16,598 nt of DNA from Clostridiales bacterium (GTDB taxonomy: Bacteria; Bacillota; Clostridia; Lachnospirales; WQUN01): NCBI GenBank assembly GCA_031269415.1, contig JAISZF010000063.1:1-16598 (forward strand). Reading direction: 5' to 3'. Below, in pieces: positions 8,085 to 16,546 of the stretch. Both the position numbers and the translations under genes were made by a program. How positions within the stretch are numbered: position 1 is the first letter of the stretch; each line of letters opens with the position of its first letter. The notes beneath the pieces were generated by a model that saw only the letters and a program-made list of their open reading frames with translations, did no database searches and was not told where the DNA came from.

Positions 8085-8119
8085 GGGGTATGGATACCCC
8101 GAAATAAATTCAGGGAGGA
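8085..8119 (+). promoter_or_regulatory. Flagellin leader with two candidate CsrA sites
   Basis: GGGGTATGGATACCCC (8085–8100) is a perfect inverted repeat. As RNA it folds to a five-pair stem GGGGU/ACCCC with hexaloop AUGGAU, placing GGA in the loop as CsrA/RsmE proteins prefer. A second GGA lies in the Shine-Dalgarno sequence CAGGGAGGAT (8111–8120), 25 bases downstream. The Bacillus hag leader is controlled by CsrA through two such sites, one covering the ribosome site. The structure is seen; CsrA binding is inference. Confidence 0.5.
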
Positions 8120-8124
8120 TTATT

Positions 8125-8976
8125 ATGAGCAACATGGTAATTAACACAAACGTACTGGCGCTGAATTCACACAGGGCAATGAAGAGTGTGGGTCAAACAC
8201 AAGCCACAGCCTCCGCGAGGCTGTCCTCTGGTTTGCGCATTAACTCCGCGGCCGACGACGCCGCCGGTTTGGCTATCTCTGAAAAGATGCGTTCTCAGAT
8301 ACGCGGCTTGGACATGGCTTCCAAAAACGCTCAGGACGGCTCTTCGCTGGTGCAGACCGCCGAAGGCGGTATGCAGCAGATTGACAATATGGTGCAGCGC
8401 GCCCGTGAACTGACAGTTCAAGCCGCCAATGACACCAACCAGCAGGAAGACCGCGCTAAGATCGCCGGCGAAATCACTCAATTATTTGATGAGATTGACA
8501 GCATGGCTGATCGAGTCGAGTTTAACGGCAAGAAACTTATCAGTGGATCATACTCGAGCGATAAAATATATCTTCAGGTAGGAGCGAATTCTAACCAGTC
8601 TATACAATTTAACATTGGGACTATGAATACATCCGGACTTTCTCTTAGTGCGGTAAAAACCGCTATAGCCAGCAATTTCAGCGGCATGGCGGGTTCCGAC
8701 ATTGACGCTCTGCTGAACACTTTCGACTCGGCCATCGGCACAGTTACGGATAACCGTGCCACCTTGGGCGCTGTACAGAACCGTTTGGACTACACGATGA
8801 AGAGCTTGGACATCTCTTCCGAAAATCTCTCCGCTTCCGAATCGCGTATACGCGACACGGATATGGCGAAAGAGATGATGAGCCTGACCAAAGCAAACGT
8901 GCTTTCGCAGGCAGCCACGTCCATGCTGGCTCAAGCCAATCAGCAGCCACAGAACGTGCTTCAGCTTATTCAATAA
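8125..8976 (+). CDS. fliC: Flagellin, minimal D0–D1 type
   Basis: 283-residue flagellin, the filament subunit secreted through the flagellar type III apparatus. The N-terminal D0/D1 region is complete (MVINTNVLALNSHR, then SSGLRINSAADDAAGLAIS and ARELTVQAANDTN), and the C-terminal D1/D0 region ends with SRIRDTDMAKEM and NVLQLIQ. Only about 60 residues separate the two, so the variable surface domains D2/D3 are essentially absent. ATG 8125 is chosen over the open-frame start at 8071 because AGGGAGG lies 6 bases before it and the family's N-terminus begins here. The TLR5-contact region of D1 (ARELTVQ and GEITQLFDEID) keeps the residues seen in stimulatory flagellins, which is an inference from alignment by eye. 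It is monocistronic, with no fliW, csrA, fliS or fliD in the window. Confidence 0.96.
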   Translation: MSNMVINTNVLALNSHRAMKSVGQTQATASARLSSGLRINSAADDAAGLAISEKMRSQIRGLDMASKNAQDGSSLVQTAEGGMQQIDNMVQRARELTVQAANDTNQQEDRAKIAGEITQLFDEIDSMADRVEFNGKKLISGSYSSDKIYLQVGANSNQSIQFNIGTMNTSGLSLSAVKTAIASNFSGMAGSDIDALLNTFDSAIGTVTDNRATLGAVQNRLDYTMKSLDISSENLSASESRIRDTDMAKEMMSLTKANVLSQAATSMLAQANQQPQNVLQLIQ

Positions 8977-8990
8977 TAACTGATTAATAA

Positions 8991-9034
8991 CCGGACGGGA
9001 TGGACATTTTTATATCCTCTCGTCCGGTTTTATT
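8991..9034 (+). terminator. Terminator of flagellin
   Basis: CCGGACG (8991–8997) pairs perfectly with CGTCCGG (9021–9027) and is followed by TTTTATT. It lies 14 bases after the flagellin stop codon. The 23-base loop can pair further (GGAT/ATCC). Confidence 0.85.
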
Positions 9035-9045
9035 CAGCGTTTGAG

Positions 9046-9072
9046 AGCCTTGCGTAACAGGGCTTTTATTAT
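9046..9072 (+). terminator. Second, tandem terminator-like hairpin after flagellin
   Basis: AGCCTTG (9046–9052) pairs with CAGGGCT (9058–9064) over a 5-base loop, with one G–U pair, and runs directly into TTTTATTAT. It is shorter than the first hairpin and may act as a backup stop for the abundant flagellin transcript. Confidence 0.5.
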
Positions 9073-9132
9073 AGCCGCCGCTGTGTTATCCTGTATAAAG
9101 TAATTTTGGATTAAGAGCGGATACATATGAGT

Positions 9133-9175
9133 TAAAGTAAGGATCGGCGTAACCGGGATCGGGAACATGGGTTCC
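9133..9175 (+). repeat. Direct repeat, copy 1
   Basis: 43-base direct repeat with the second copy at 9471–9513, 338 bases apart, identical at 40 positions. The three differences keep the GxGxxG coding sense (V-T-G-I-G here, V-I-G-L-G in copy 2). Confidence 0.85.
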
Positions 9176-9262
9176 GCTTTGCTGATAAAGAATGGGTACC
9201 TGAAGCAACTTAAACGTACAGAGATGCTTTCAAGTTTGATTGGGAGGAATGAAGATGGATAA
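9134..9262 (+). pseudogene. N-terminal remnant of a Rossmann-fold oxidoreductase
   Basis: The frame from 9134 reads KVRIGVTGIGNMGSALLIKNG and reaches a TAA at 9260–9262 after 42 codons. It carries the GxGxxG nucleotide-binding loop at the start of a Rossmann fold. No start codon exists, because an in-frame TGA (9128–9130) sits just upstream. Its first 43 bases match 40 of 43 bases of the start of the complete oxidoreductase gene at 9471–9513, and the likeness stops abruptly after that. GNMGSALL also recalls pyrroline-5-carboxylate reductase (ProC), so it may be a ProC relic rather than a copy of the neighbour. The remainder of the gene is missing; the 72-residue gene at 9255 begins inside the remnant's last codons in another frame. 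Confidence 0.55.
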
Positions 9263-9473
9263 ACTTGTAGCCAATACCTTTACGGCAGACGACATCCACA
9301 ACCTGCGTCTGCGAATTGCGGAACGGTACCGCTATATGACCCCCGATGAGGCTGAACGCGATTTCAAATCTCACGTTGACAATGCGAAAAAAACCATGAT
9401 GACCTTACGTCAAAAAAAGGACATGGAACACGATAAAATTTTGAAGGAGGGTGAATATGCTCAATTCAACTAA
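9255..9473 (+). CDS. Small hypothetical protein, 72 residues
   Basis: I do not recognise a named family. The protein opens MDKLVANTFTADDIHNLR and is highly charged and apparently all helical: an ERYRYMTPDEAERDF stretch, then a Lys-rich amphipathic helix (residues about 37–62). It has no Cys, no membrane segment and no signal peptide. The 'T-x-DDIHxLRxxxxERxxxMTPxEA' layout reminds me of small clostridial proteins found as antitoxin-like or accessory partners, but this is a weak impression. ATG 9255 is chosen because GGGAGG lies about 7 bases upstream; the open frame extends to TTG 9240, but that overlaps the ribosome site. The gene overlaps the start of the following oxidoreductase by 17 bases and carries that gene's AAGGAGG inside its own 3' end, so the two are co-transcribed and probably translationally coupled. 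Confidence 0.7.
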   Translation: MDKLVANTFTADDIHNLRLRIAERYRYMTPDEAERDFKSHVDNAKKTMMTLRQKKDMEHDKILKEGEYAQFN

Positions 9474-10641
9474 AGTAAGGATCGGCGTAATCGGGCTGGG
9501 GAACATGGGTTCCTCGCACGCGTCATTTATCAGCGGCCTGGATAACGCGGCGCTGGCTTCCGTGTGCGACATTATCCCGGAAAAAGCCGATAAGTTCGCT
9601 GAGAAGTTCAACGTAAAGGCGTATTACAACCATAAGGATATGCTGGAAGATCCCGCGCTCGACGCCGTACTCGTCGCCACGCCGCATTATGATCATGTGC
9701 CGGTTACAATAGACGCCTTGCGGAAAGGTGTGCATGTGCTGTGCGAAAAGCCGCTGACAGTACATGTAAACGGCGCGCGGAATATGATTGAGGCTTATGG
9801 GGAAGCGAAAAAGCAAAAGCCGGATCTGGTATTCGGTATAATGCTTAATGAGCGAACGTTTCCATACTACAAGAAAATCAAGGATATTATAACGGGCGGC
9901 GAATTGGGCCGGCTGACGCGCGTTACATGGATCAATACCGCCTGGTTCCGCTCGCAGGCGTATTACGACTCCGGCGGGTGGCGCGCCACATGGGCGGGGG
10001 AGGGCGGCGGTACGCTGACTAACCAGTGCCCGCATAATCTGGATATGTACCAATGGCTGTTCGGCATGCCCGCCAAGGTCAACGGCTTCGCCCATTTAGG
10101 CAAGTATCATAATATTGAGGTGGAAGACGAGGTCACCGCTTACATGGAGCATGATAACGGCATGATCGGGCATTTTATAGTGACGACCGGCGAATGCCCC
10201 GGCGTTAACAGGCTTGAGATAGCAGGGGAAAACGGCGCGCTGGTGTATTGCCGCGGTCAGTTGATATTCTACCGCAACCGCGTATCCATGCTGAAATATT
10301 TGAACGAAACCAAGGAAAGCTTCGGCACGGTTGAAAATTGGGAAACACATATACCCGTGGACGGGAGCCAGCCGTATAACCATCCGGTCGTGATTCAGAA
10401 ATTCGCCGAAACCATCCTGACCGGCCACGACGTGCTGATCGCGCGCGGGGAGGAAGGCCTGAATCAGGTTATGCTCGCCAACGGCATAATGCTTTCGTCG
10501 TTCAATGAAGCCGCGGTGAGGTTCCCGCTGAATGGAGACGCGTATGAACGGAAGCTGGAAGAGCTTATAAAAGCGTCCGTTTTCGTTAAACATGTGGACG
10601 CCGGCGCGCGGGCGGATCTCTCAAAGTCGTTCGCGAGATAG
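9457..10641 (+). CDS. Gfo/Idh/MocA family NAD(P)-dependent oxidoreductase
   Basis: 394-residue oxidoreductase of the family that acts on sugars, inositols or related polyols with NAD(P). The N-terminal Rossmann domain (about 5–125) has VRIGVIGLGNMGSSHA, VCD after the second strand, LVATPHYDH and the catalytic-lysine motif CEKPL. The C-terminal substrate domain has GGGTLTNQCPHNLDMYQWLFG, where the family's active-site His/Asp region lies, and then a beta sheet. ATG 9457 is chosen over GTG 9451 because AAGGAGG (9444–9450) is 6 bases upstream. It overlaps the 72-residue gene upstream and ends before a strong terminator. No sugar transporter, kinase or regulator is adjacent, so the substrate cannot be inferred. 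The length and the RSQAYYDSGGWRATWAGEGGG stretch fit members acting on hexose-type substrates, with low certainty. Confidence 0.92.
   Translation: MLNSTKVRIGVIGLGNMGSSHASFISGLDNAALASVCDIIPEKADKFAEKFNVKAYYNHKDMLEDPALDAVLVATPHYDHVPVTIDALRKGVHVLCEKPLTVHVNGARNMIEAYGEAKKQKPDLVFGIMLNERTFPYYKKIKDIITGGELGRLTRVTWINTAWFRSQAYYDSGGWRATWAGEGGGTLTNQCPHNLDMYQWLFGMPAKVNGFAHLGKYHNIEVEDEVTAYMEHDNGMIGHFIVTTGECPGVNRLEIAGENGALVYCRGQLIFYRNRVSMLKYLNETKESFGTVENWETHIPVDGSQPYNHPVVIQKFAETILTGHDVLIARGEEGLNQVMLANGIMLSSFNEAAVRFPLNGDAYERKLEELIKASVFVKHVDAGARADLSKSFAR
9471..9513 (+). repeat. Direct repeat, copy 2
   Basis: Second copy, covering codons 5–19 of the intact oxidoreductase, including its dinucleotide-binding loop. 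It begins in the last codon of the 72-residue gene. Recombination between the copies would delete that gene. Confidence 0.85.
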
Positions 10642-10705
10642 CCGGTTATTATCATTTTGCCCATAATCGGGCGCGGGCGGCGGCCTTGTATCGCCGCGAA
10701 CATAC

Positions 10706-10754
10706 AAAAAACAGCCGAAACGCGCTGGCTAATCCAAGCGCCCGGCTGTTTTTT
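10706..10754. terminator. Bidirectional terminator between convergent units
   Basis: Perfect 12-base arms AAAAAACAGCCG (10706–10717) and CGGCTGTTTTTT (10743–10754) flank an inner partial stem GCGCT/AGCGC. Each strand ends in a run of six T. It stops the oxidoreductase transcript from the left and the DUF1836 transcript from the right. On the minus strand the DUF1836 gene's stop codon (10729–10731) lies in the loop, so one arm is coding sequence. Confidence 0.92.
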
Positions 10755-11292
10755 CCTGGTTCAGCAGATAACGCGCCGTTTGCGCTGCGGCGGCGCTCTG
10801 CGTCATAACACCCAGCGCGACAAACGACTCGAACATCCGCCGGGTTTCGTCCTCGTCCAGTCCCATGCCGTTCGCCGCTTCAGCCGCTTCAGCCGCGAGT
10901 CCGTTCAGCGTCTCCCGCCAGGCTATAGCCGCGTACTCGGCCAAGGATTGAAACCGCTTAATCAAGCTGCCATCCGCCTCGGACAGTCCGGAAAAGGCGG
11001 CCGCCATGTCTTCCAGGGACTATATCCCTTTCAATTGATCCAATATCGCCAGCATAAGCAAATGAGACCGCGTGTAACGGCGCTTGTCCTCCGGAGGGGG
11101 TAAAACGCCCGTCTTTACATAGTGCTGAATCATAGATTTAGTAAACAAAACGCCCTGCCGCTCAAAGAATTTTATCACCTGTGAAATCTTCATCGAATCA
11201 TTATAGCTCATTACATCGCGCAATAGATTCCGCTGGGGCATTTGCGGGCATTTCGACAGAATTTCCTCAATGCTCTTATTCAAATCAGCCAT
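10729..11292 (-). pseudogene. DUF1836 MerR-like regulator interrupted by an in-frame TAG
   Basis: Read straight through, this is a single frame of 187 codons, the usual DUF1836 length, with one TAG at 11022–11020. The first 90 residues carry the MerR-like helix-turn-helix (KISQVIKFFERQGVLFTKSMIQHYVKTGVLPPP, shown here only as landmarks: MKISQV, TKSMIQHYVKTG, KRRYTRSHL). They stop after LDQLKGI. The same frame resumes SLEDMAAAFSGL and runs 96 codons to a TAG at 10731–10729. In relatives this junction is normally continuous (LK-x-hydrophobic-SLEDI), so the stop probably replaced a Leu codon such as TTG by one base change. The downstream part has an ATG (11007) but no convincing ribosome site. 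The start ATG 11292 lies 2 bases after the dut stop, with GGGGATG upstream. The gene is either a recent nonsense pseudogene, a sequencing error or a read-through gene. Probable DNA-binding regulator; target unknown. Confidence 0.72.
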
Positions 11293-11294
11293 CT

Positions 11295-11741
11295 TTACAT
11301 CCCCGTATGCCCGAAACCGCCGTCTCCGCGGGCGGTGTCCGGCAGTTCCCCCGCTTCGGTAAACACCGGCGTAACAACCGAAGCGACGACCATCTGAGCG
11401 ATTCTGTCGCCTCGACGTACAATAAACGCCTCCGTACCGTGATTTATTAGAATGACCCGGATTTCGCCCCGGTAATCCGCGTCTATAGTGCCCGGCGCGT
11501 TTACCATGCTTACGCCGTGCTTTACAGCCAGCCCGCTTCGCGGCCTGATCTGCGCCTCGAAGCCCTTTGGCAGGGCTATATGGATCCCGACGGGTATAGC
11601 TTTATAATCGCCGGGCAAAAGCTGTATGTCTTCATGCACGTTCGCGCGCAGATCCATACCCGCCGCGTTTTCCGTCATATAACCCGGCAACGGCAGATCC
11701 TTCGCGTCTTCGGCGCGTTTGATAAAAAATTCTTCGCTCAT
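11295..11741 (-). CDS. dut: dUTP diphosphatase (dUTPase)
   Basis: 148-residue trimeric dUTPase, hydrolysing dUTP to dUMP and pyrophosphate to keep uracil out of DNA and feed thymidylate synthesis. All five motifs are in place: AAGMDLRA (26–33), PRSGLA (67–72), GTIDADYRGEI (84–94), RGDRIAQM (110–117) and the P-loop-like RGDGGFGHTG (138–147). ATG 11741 is chosen; the open frame continues upstream into the M16 peptidase gene (to 11783), but the family N-terminus starts at MSEEFFIKR. The peptidase stop TGA lies 4 bases upstream of the ATG and GGGGATGA serves as ribosome site. It is the fourth gene of the rpsO–pnp block. Confidence 0.95.
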   Translation of the reverse strand: MSEEFFIKRAEDAKDLPLPGYMTENAAGMDLRANVHEDIQLLPGDYKAIPVGIHIALPKGFEAQIRPRSGLAVKHGVSMVNAPGTIDADYRGEIRVILINHGTEAFIVRRGDRIAQMVVASVVTPVFTEAGELPDTARGDGGFGHTGM

Positions 11742-11745
11742 ATAT

Positions 11746-13017
11746 TCATCCCCGCTGCTTGGCGTTGTTAAGTAGGGCTTCATAGTCCCAGTCCCCCAAA
11801 CGTCCCACCACGCACATGGATATCTTGTTCATGTCAAACACAAGCCTAGCCATGTCATACAGACTGTCGAGTGTCACCGCGTCCAATTTCTCCACAATTT
11901 CGTCGTCGCTCAATGTGCGGTTCAATAACAGCTGCGACCGCCCCAAACTGCTCATACGGCTGGAGGTGCTTTCAAGACTTAACAGAAAGTTGCTCTTCAA
12001 CTGCTCGCGGGTCTTGTCCAACTGCTCCCGCGTGACCTTATCCGTGAAAAAGCCGTGGATAACGTCGAAGGTCAGCCTGATAACATCCTCAGCCTGGTTG
12101 GCGTTGAACCCTATATAAACGGTAAACAAACCCGTGTCGGTATACGGCGTCATATATGAGTATACGGAATACGCCATTCCGTTTTCCTCGCGAATAGTCT
12201 GGAAAAGCCGTGAACTCATGCCGCCGCCGAACACCGTGTTCATCACGGTAAGATCATACGAGCGATCATCGCCTAACGAAATGGCCGGGAAACCAAGGCA
12301 GAGATGAGTCTGCTCAATATCCTTGGGCTTCAGGGATATGCCAGGAGTGTAAACCACTTCCGGCGTGATAGAGTCCTCTTTACCGATCCCGGTGAATCCG
12401 CCGAAGACCTGTTCAATCCTCTGTACCACTTCGTCCGGGTTGAAATGACCGACCAGCGTTATCACCGTGTTTTCAGGGCTGTAATGCCTTTTCAGATAAC
12501 CCTTAAAGGAATCGCGGCGGAAGCTCGAGATTGTATTCTTCTCCCCTATAACGGAAAACCCCAGGGGATTATTCTCCCAGATATGCGACTGAAGCAGGTC
12601 GTGTACCGTTTCTTCCGGCGTGTCCTCGTACATGTCTATTTCTTCCGCTATAACGTTGCATTCTTTTTTTATCTCCGTCTCGTCGAATGACGAGCGCAGA
12701 TACATATCGGAGAGGACGTCCATGGCTATGCTCAGATGCGAGTCCAGCGTGCGTGTATAGTAGCAGGTATACTCCTTTGTGGTGTACGCGTTAATCTGAC
12801 CTCCCACCGCGTCCATCTCATCGGCGATATCCTTTGCCGATCGCCTGTCCGTACCCTTGAACATCATATGCTCAATAAAGTGGGAGATCCCGTTCTCGGA
12901 TCGCGTTTCATTCCGCGATCCGTTCTTAACCCAGATACCGAAAGAGACAGATCGTATGGCGTCCATCTCTTCCATAGCTATCTTTATGCCGTTTTTCAGT
13001 GTTACCACTTTAAACAT
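11746..13017 (-). CDS. M16 family zinc peptidase (MlpA/YmxG-like)
   Basis: 423 residues, the length of single-unit M16B peptidases related to the mitochondrial processing peptidase beta subunit. The inverted zinc motif HFIEH is at 46–50 with the third ligand expected in AEEIDMYED (E125/E126). The C-terminal half holds the R/Y pair region (GGGMSSRLFQTIREENGMAYSV) shared by active members. ATG 13017 has AAGGAG about 8 bases upstream, inside the end of pnp, and starts 5 bases after the pnp stop. Members next to pnp are widespread in Bacillota (mlpA in Bacillus). They are cytoplasmic and are thought to degrade peptides; the physiological substrate here is unknown. Confidence 0.93.
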   Translation of the reverse strand: MFKVVTLKNGIKIAMEEMDAIRSVSFGIWVKNGSRNETRSENGISHFIEHMMFKGTDRRSAKDIADEMDAVGGQINAYTTKEYTCYYTRTLDSHLSIAMDVLSDMYLRSSFDETEIKKECNVIAEEIDMYEDTPEETVHDLLQSHIWENNPLGFSVIGEKNTISSFRRDSFKGYLKRHYSPENTVITLVGHFNPDEVVQRIEQVFGGFTGIGKEDSITPEVVYTPGISLKPKDIEQTHLCLGFPAISLGDDRSYDLTVMNTVFGGGMSSRLFQTIREENGMAYSVYSYMTPYTDTGLFTVYIGFNANQAEDVIRLTFDVIHGFFTDKVTREQLDKTREQLKSNFLLSLESTSSRMSSLGRSQLLLNRTLSDDEIVEKLDAVTLDSLYDMARLVFDMNKISMCVVGRLGDWDYEALLNNAKQRG

Positions 13018-13022
13018 AGCCT

Positions 13023-15353
<2,331 letters not shown>

Positions 15354-15379
15354 AAATACTCCCTTCTTTTTTCAAGCCA

Positions 15380-15406
15380 GCGCCGGCGGCGTATCGCGCC
15401 GGGCGC
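15380..15406 (-). promoter_or_regulatory. GC-rich hairpin in the pnp leader
   Basis: On the minus strand GCGCC–C–GGCG pairs with CGCC–GGCGC: nine pairs with one bulged C, plus a small inner loop. It sits between the rpsO terminator's T-run and the pnp ribosome site. In enteric bacteria a pnp leader hairpin is cut by RNase III and mediates autoregulation; here only the structure is seen and the role is inference. Confidence 0.45.
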
Positions 15407-15408
15407 AT

Positions 15409-15454
15409 AAAAAAACCGCGCGCCTTGCCCGGCTTCGGACAAGGCAGCGCGCGG
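15409..15454 (-). terminator. Terminator between rpsO and pnp
   Basis: CCGCGCGC (15416–15423) pairs with GCGCGCGG (15447–15454), with an inner stem CTTG/CAAG (alternatively GCCTTG/CAAGGC). On the minus strand it is followed by seven T (15415–15409). It starts 13 bases after the rpsO stop. Some read-through is likely, since no separate pnp promoter is evident. Confidence 0.88.
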
Positions 15455-15467
15455 TCGCGTGACGCGG

Positions 15468-15725
15468 TTATTTCCTGAGCCCCAATTCACCAATGAGTTC
15501 ACGATATTTGACTACGTCGCCTTCCCTGATATAGTTCAACAGGCCCTTGCGCTGCCCGACCATTTTTAACAAGCCCCTGCGCGAGTGAAAATCCTTGGGA
15601 TGAAGGCGCAGATGATCCGTCAGGTGATTGATGCGTTCGGTCAGAAGCGCGACCTGCACTTCCGGCGAGCCGGTGTCATTCTCTTTTCTGCCGTACTTTG
15701 TGATGATGGTTTTCTTGTCGATCAT
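15468..15725 (-). CDS. rpsO: 30S ribosomal protein S15
   Basis: 85-residue S15, which binds 16S rRNA helices early in small-subunit assembly. The whole family pattern is present: TGSPEVQVALLTERI, the loop HLRLHPKDFHSRRGL with the rRNA-contacting His and Asp residues, GLLKMVGQRKGLLNY and the final YRELIGELGLRK. ATG 15725 has AGGAGG about 6 bases upstream. It is the first gene of a block followed by pnp, an order conserved across bacteria. S15 often represses its own mRNA by binding a leader structure; the leader here is about 70 bases and has no structure I can assign. Confidence 0.98.
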   Translation of the reverse strand: MIDKKTIITKYGRKENDTGSPEVQVALLTERINHLTDHLRLHPKDFHSRRGLLKMVGQRKGLLNYIREGDVVKYRELIGELGLRK

Positions 15726-15803
15726 TTAAACCTCCTGTTTATTTTACCCCGATGCGGAGAAGAGGCCGGAGAATCCATAATCCACGCATGGGTTTACCCG
15801 CCA

Positions 15804-15832
15804 AGTATATCATAAGGGTTTGCGTTATTCAA
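15804..15832 (-). promoter_or_regulatory. Extended -10 vegetative promoter of rpsO
   Basis: On the minus strand -35 TTGAAT (15832–15827), a 17-base spacer, then -10 TATACT (15809–15804), with TGA immediately before the -10 giving an extended -10. Transcription would start near 15797, about 72 bases before the rpsO ATG. Both elements match the consensus well. Confidence 0.8.
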
Positions 15833-15874
15833 CGGTTTTATGCTGGAGCTATTAACATGAATAATAACCGCGTA

Positions 15875-16546
15875 TCAGATTATAATCTCACCGACAGCAT
15901 AGGTCTCAAAAATTGCGCCGCTCATCATAGACGCTTCTAGGGTCTTGGGGGAATCCCAGCGGGTTAGATAGGCGCACATGCCGGTATCCATAAAATACAT
16001 CTTTGGGGATTTCACAATACGCGTAAGAGCGTTGTTAAAATATGGCTCCAAGAAGATGACAATCCCCGAAGTCGTCAGGATGGACATCCATTGCCTGGCG
16101 GTTGGCGAGCTAATGCCCGCGTCCCGCGCCAATTCCGTATATGTCACCTGCTGCCCCGCAGGCGGTCATGAAATGCAGGAAAGCAGACTCGTCCGCCACC
16201 TGAGTGAGATCGCGTATATCTCGTTGTAAATAAGTATCGACATATGAGCCGCCAGACTCTCGCTGACCTGCTTCATCATATGGAACATCTGTGATCCGGT
16301 CAGCCAGAAATCCCCGTTGTTCTTATACTTGTCCGCGTGAATTTTGATAAAGGGCAGCAATTCTTTCGCGTACTGAAATTCGTCAATGGGTACCGGCGGC
16401 GGATAACACTGCAGGAAAAGTTCCGGCCCGGCTAGTTTCTCAAGCATGGTCGTCTTGCCTACCTGCCGCGGACCGGTGACCATGACAACCGGAAACGTCT
16501 CGCTGGCGCGCCGCACAACATCTTCCAACTGGCGTTTTATATACAT
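15875..16546 (-). pseudogene. Decayed DUF4143-type AAA ATPase
   Basis: Remnant of an AAA ATPase fused to a DUF4143 domain, normally about 380–450 residues. The N-terminal part (16546–16166) keeps MYIKRQLEDVV, the Walker A GPRQVGKTT (25–33), the Walker B-like PIDEFQYA and FWLTGSQMFHMM. About 25 residues that usually lie between the P-loop helix and PELFLQ are gone, and about 100 more are missing after SESLAAHMSI. From about 16210 the sense moves to a second frame (DLTQVADESAFLHFMTACG) and then to a third, starting VTYTELARDAGIS, continuing to SGAIFETYAVGEI, and stopping at 15875. The last ~100 residues are lost. So there are two frameshifts, two internal deletions and a C-terminal truncation. 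ATG 16546 has GGGAG upstream. Clearly non-functional; such genes are scattered and often mobile. Confidence 0.88.

Larger units (their letters stand above)
7673..8124. other. Divergent intergenic region between glpK and flagellin
   Basis: About 450 bases without a supportable gene. It contains, from left to right, the glpK promoter and ribosome site, the 17-bp dyad, a featureless stretch of about 180 bases (7782–7959), a terminator-like hairpin (7960–7986), an AT-rich segment and the flagellin leader. No flagellin promoter could be fixed with confidence: TTGACA occurs at 8071–8076 but lacks a good -10, and GCCGACAG at 8022–8029 resembles a sigma-D -10 but lacks the TAAA -35. Confidence 0.6.

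Noticed and set aside
8071..8096. Vegetative promoter starting with TTGACA at 8071
   Set aside because: The -35 is perfect but no -10 with more than three matches lies 16–18 bases downstream, and that position is occupied by the hairpin.
8071..8124. Upstream start for flagellin
   Set aside because: It would include the leader hairpin and the ribosome site in the coding sequence; all flagellins start at the MxxxINTN segment that begins at 8125.
7926..8147. Minus-strand frame of 73 codons across the flagellin leader
   Set aside because: It has no ribosome site, runs across the flagellin ribosome site and a terminator-like hairpin, and its hydrophobic start is just AT-rich leader DNA. The apparent protein-like end (ARTMPELLLYALEL) comes from the hairpin region.
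9523..10095. Long minus-strand frame opposite the oxidoreductase
   Set aside because: It is a shadow of a GC-rich coding frame; the plus strand encodes a clear Gfo/Idh/MocA protein.
11742..11783. N-terminal extension of dUTPase
   Set aside because: It overlaps the end of the M16 peptidase gene, and the family N-terminus and a ribosome site fit ATG 11741.
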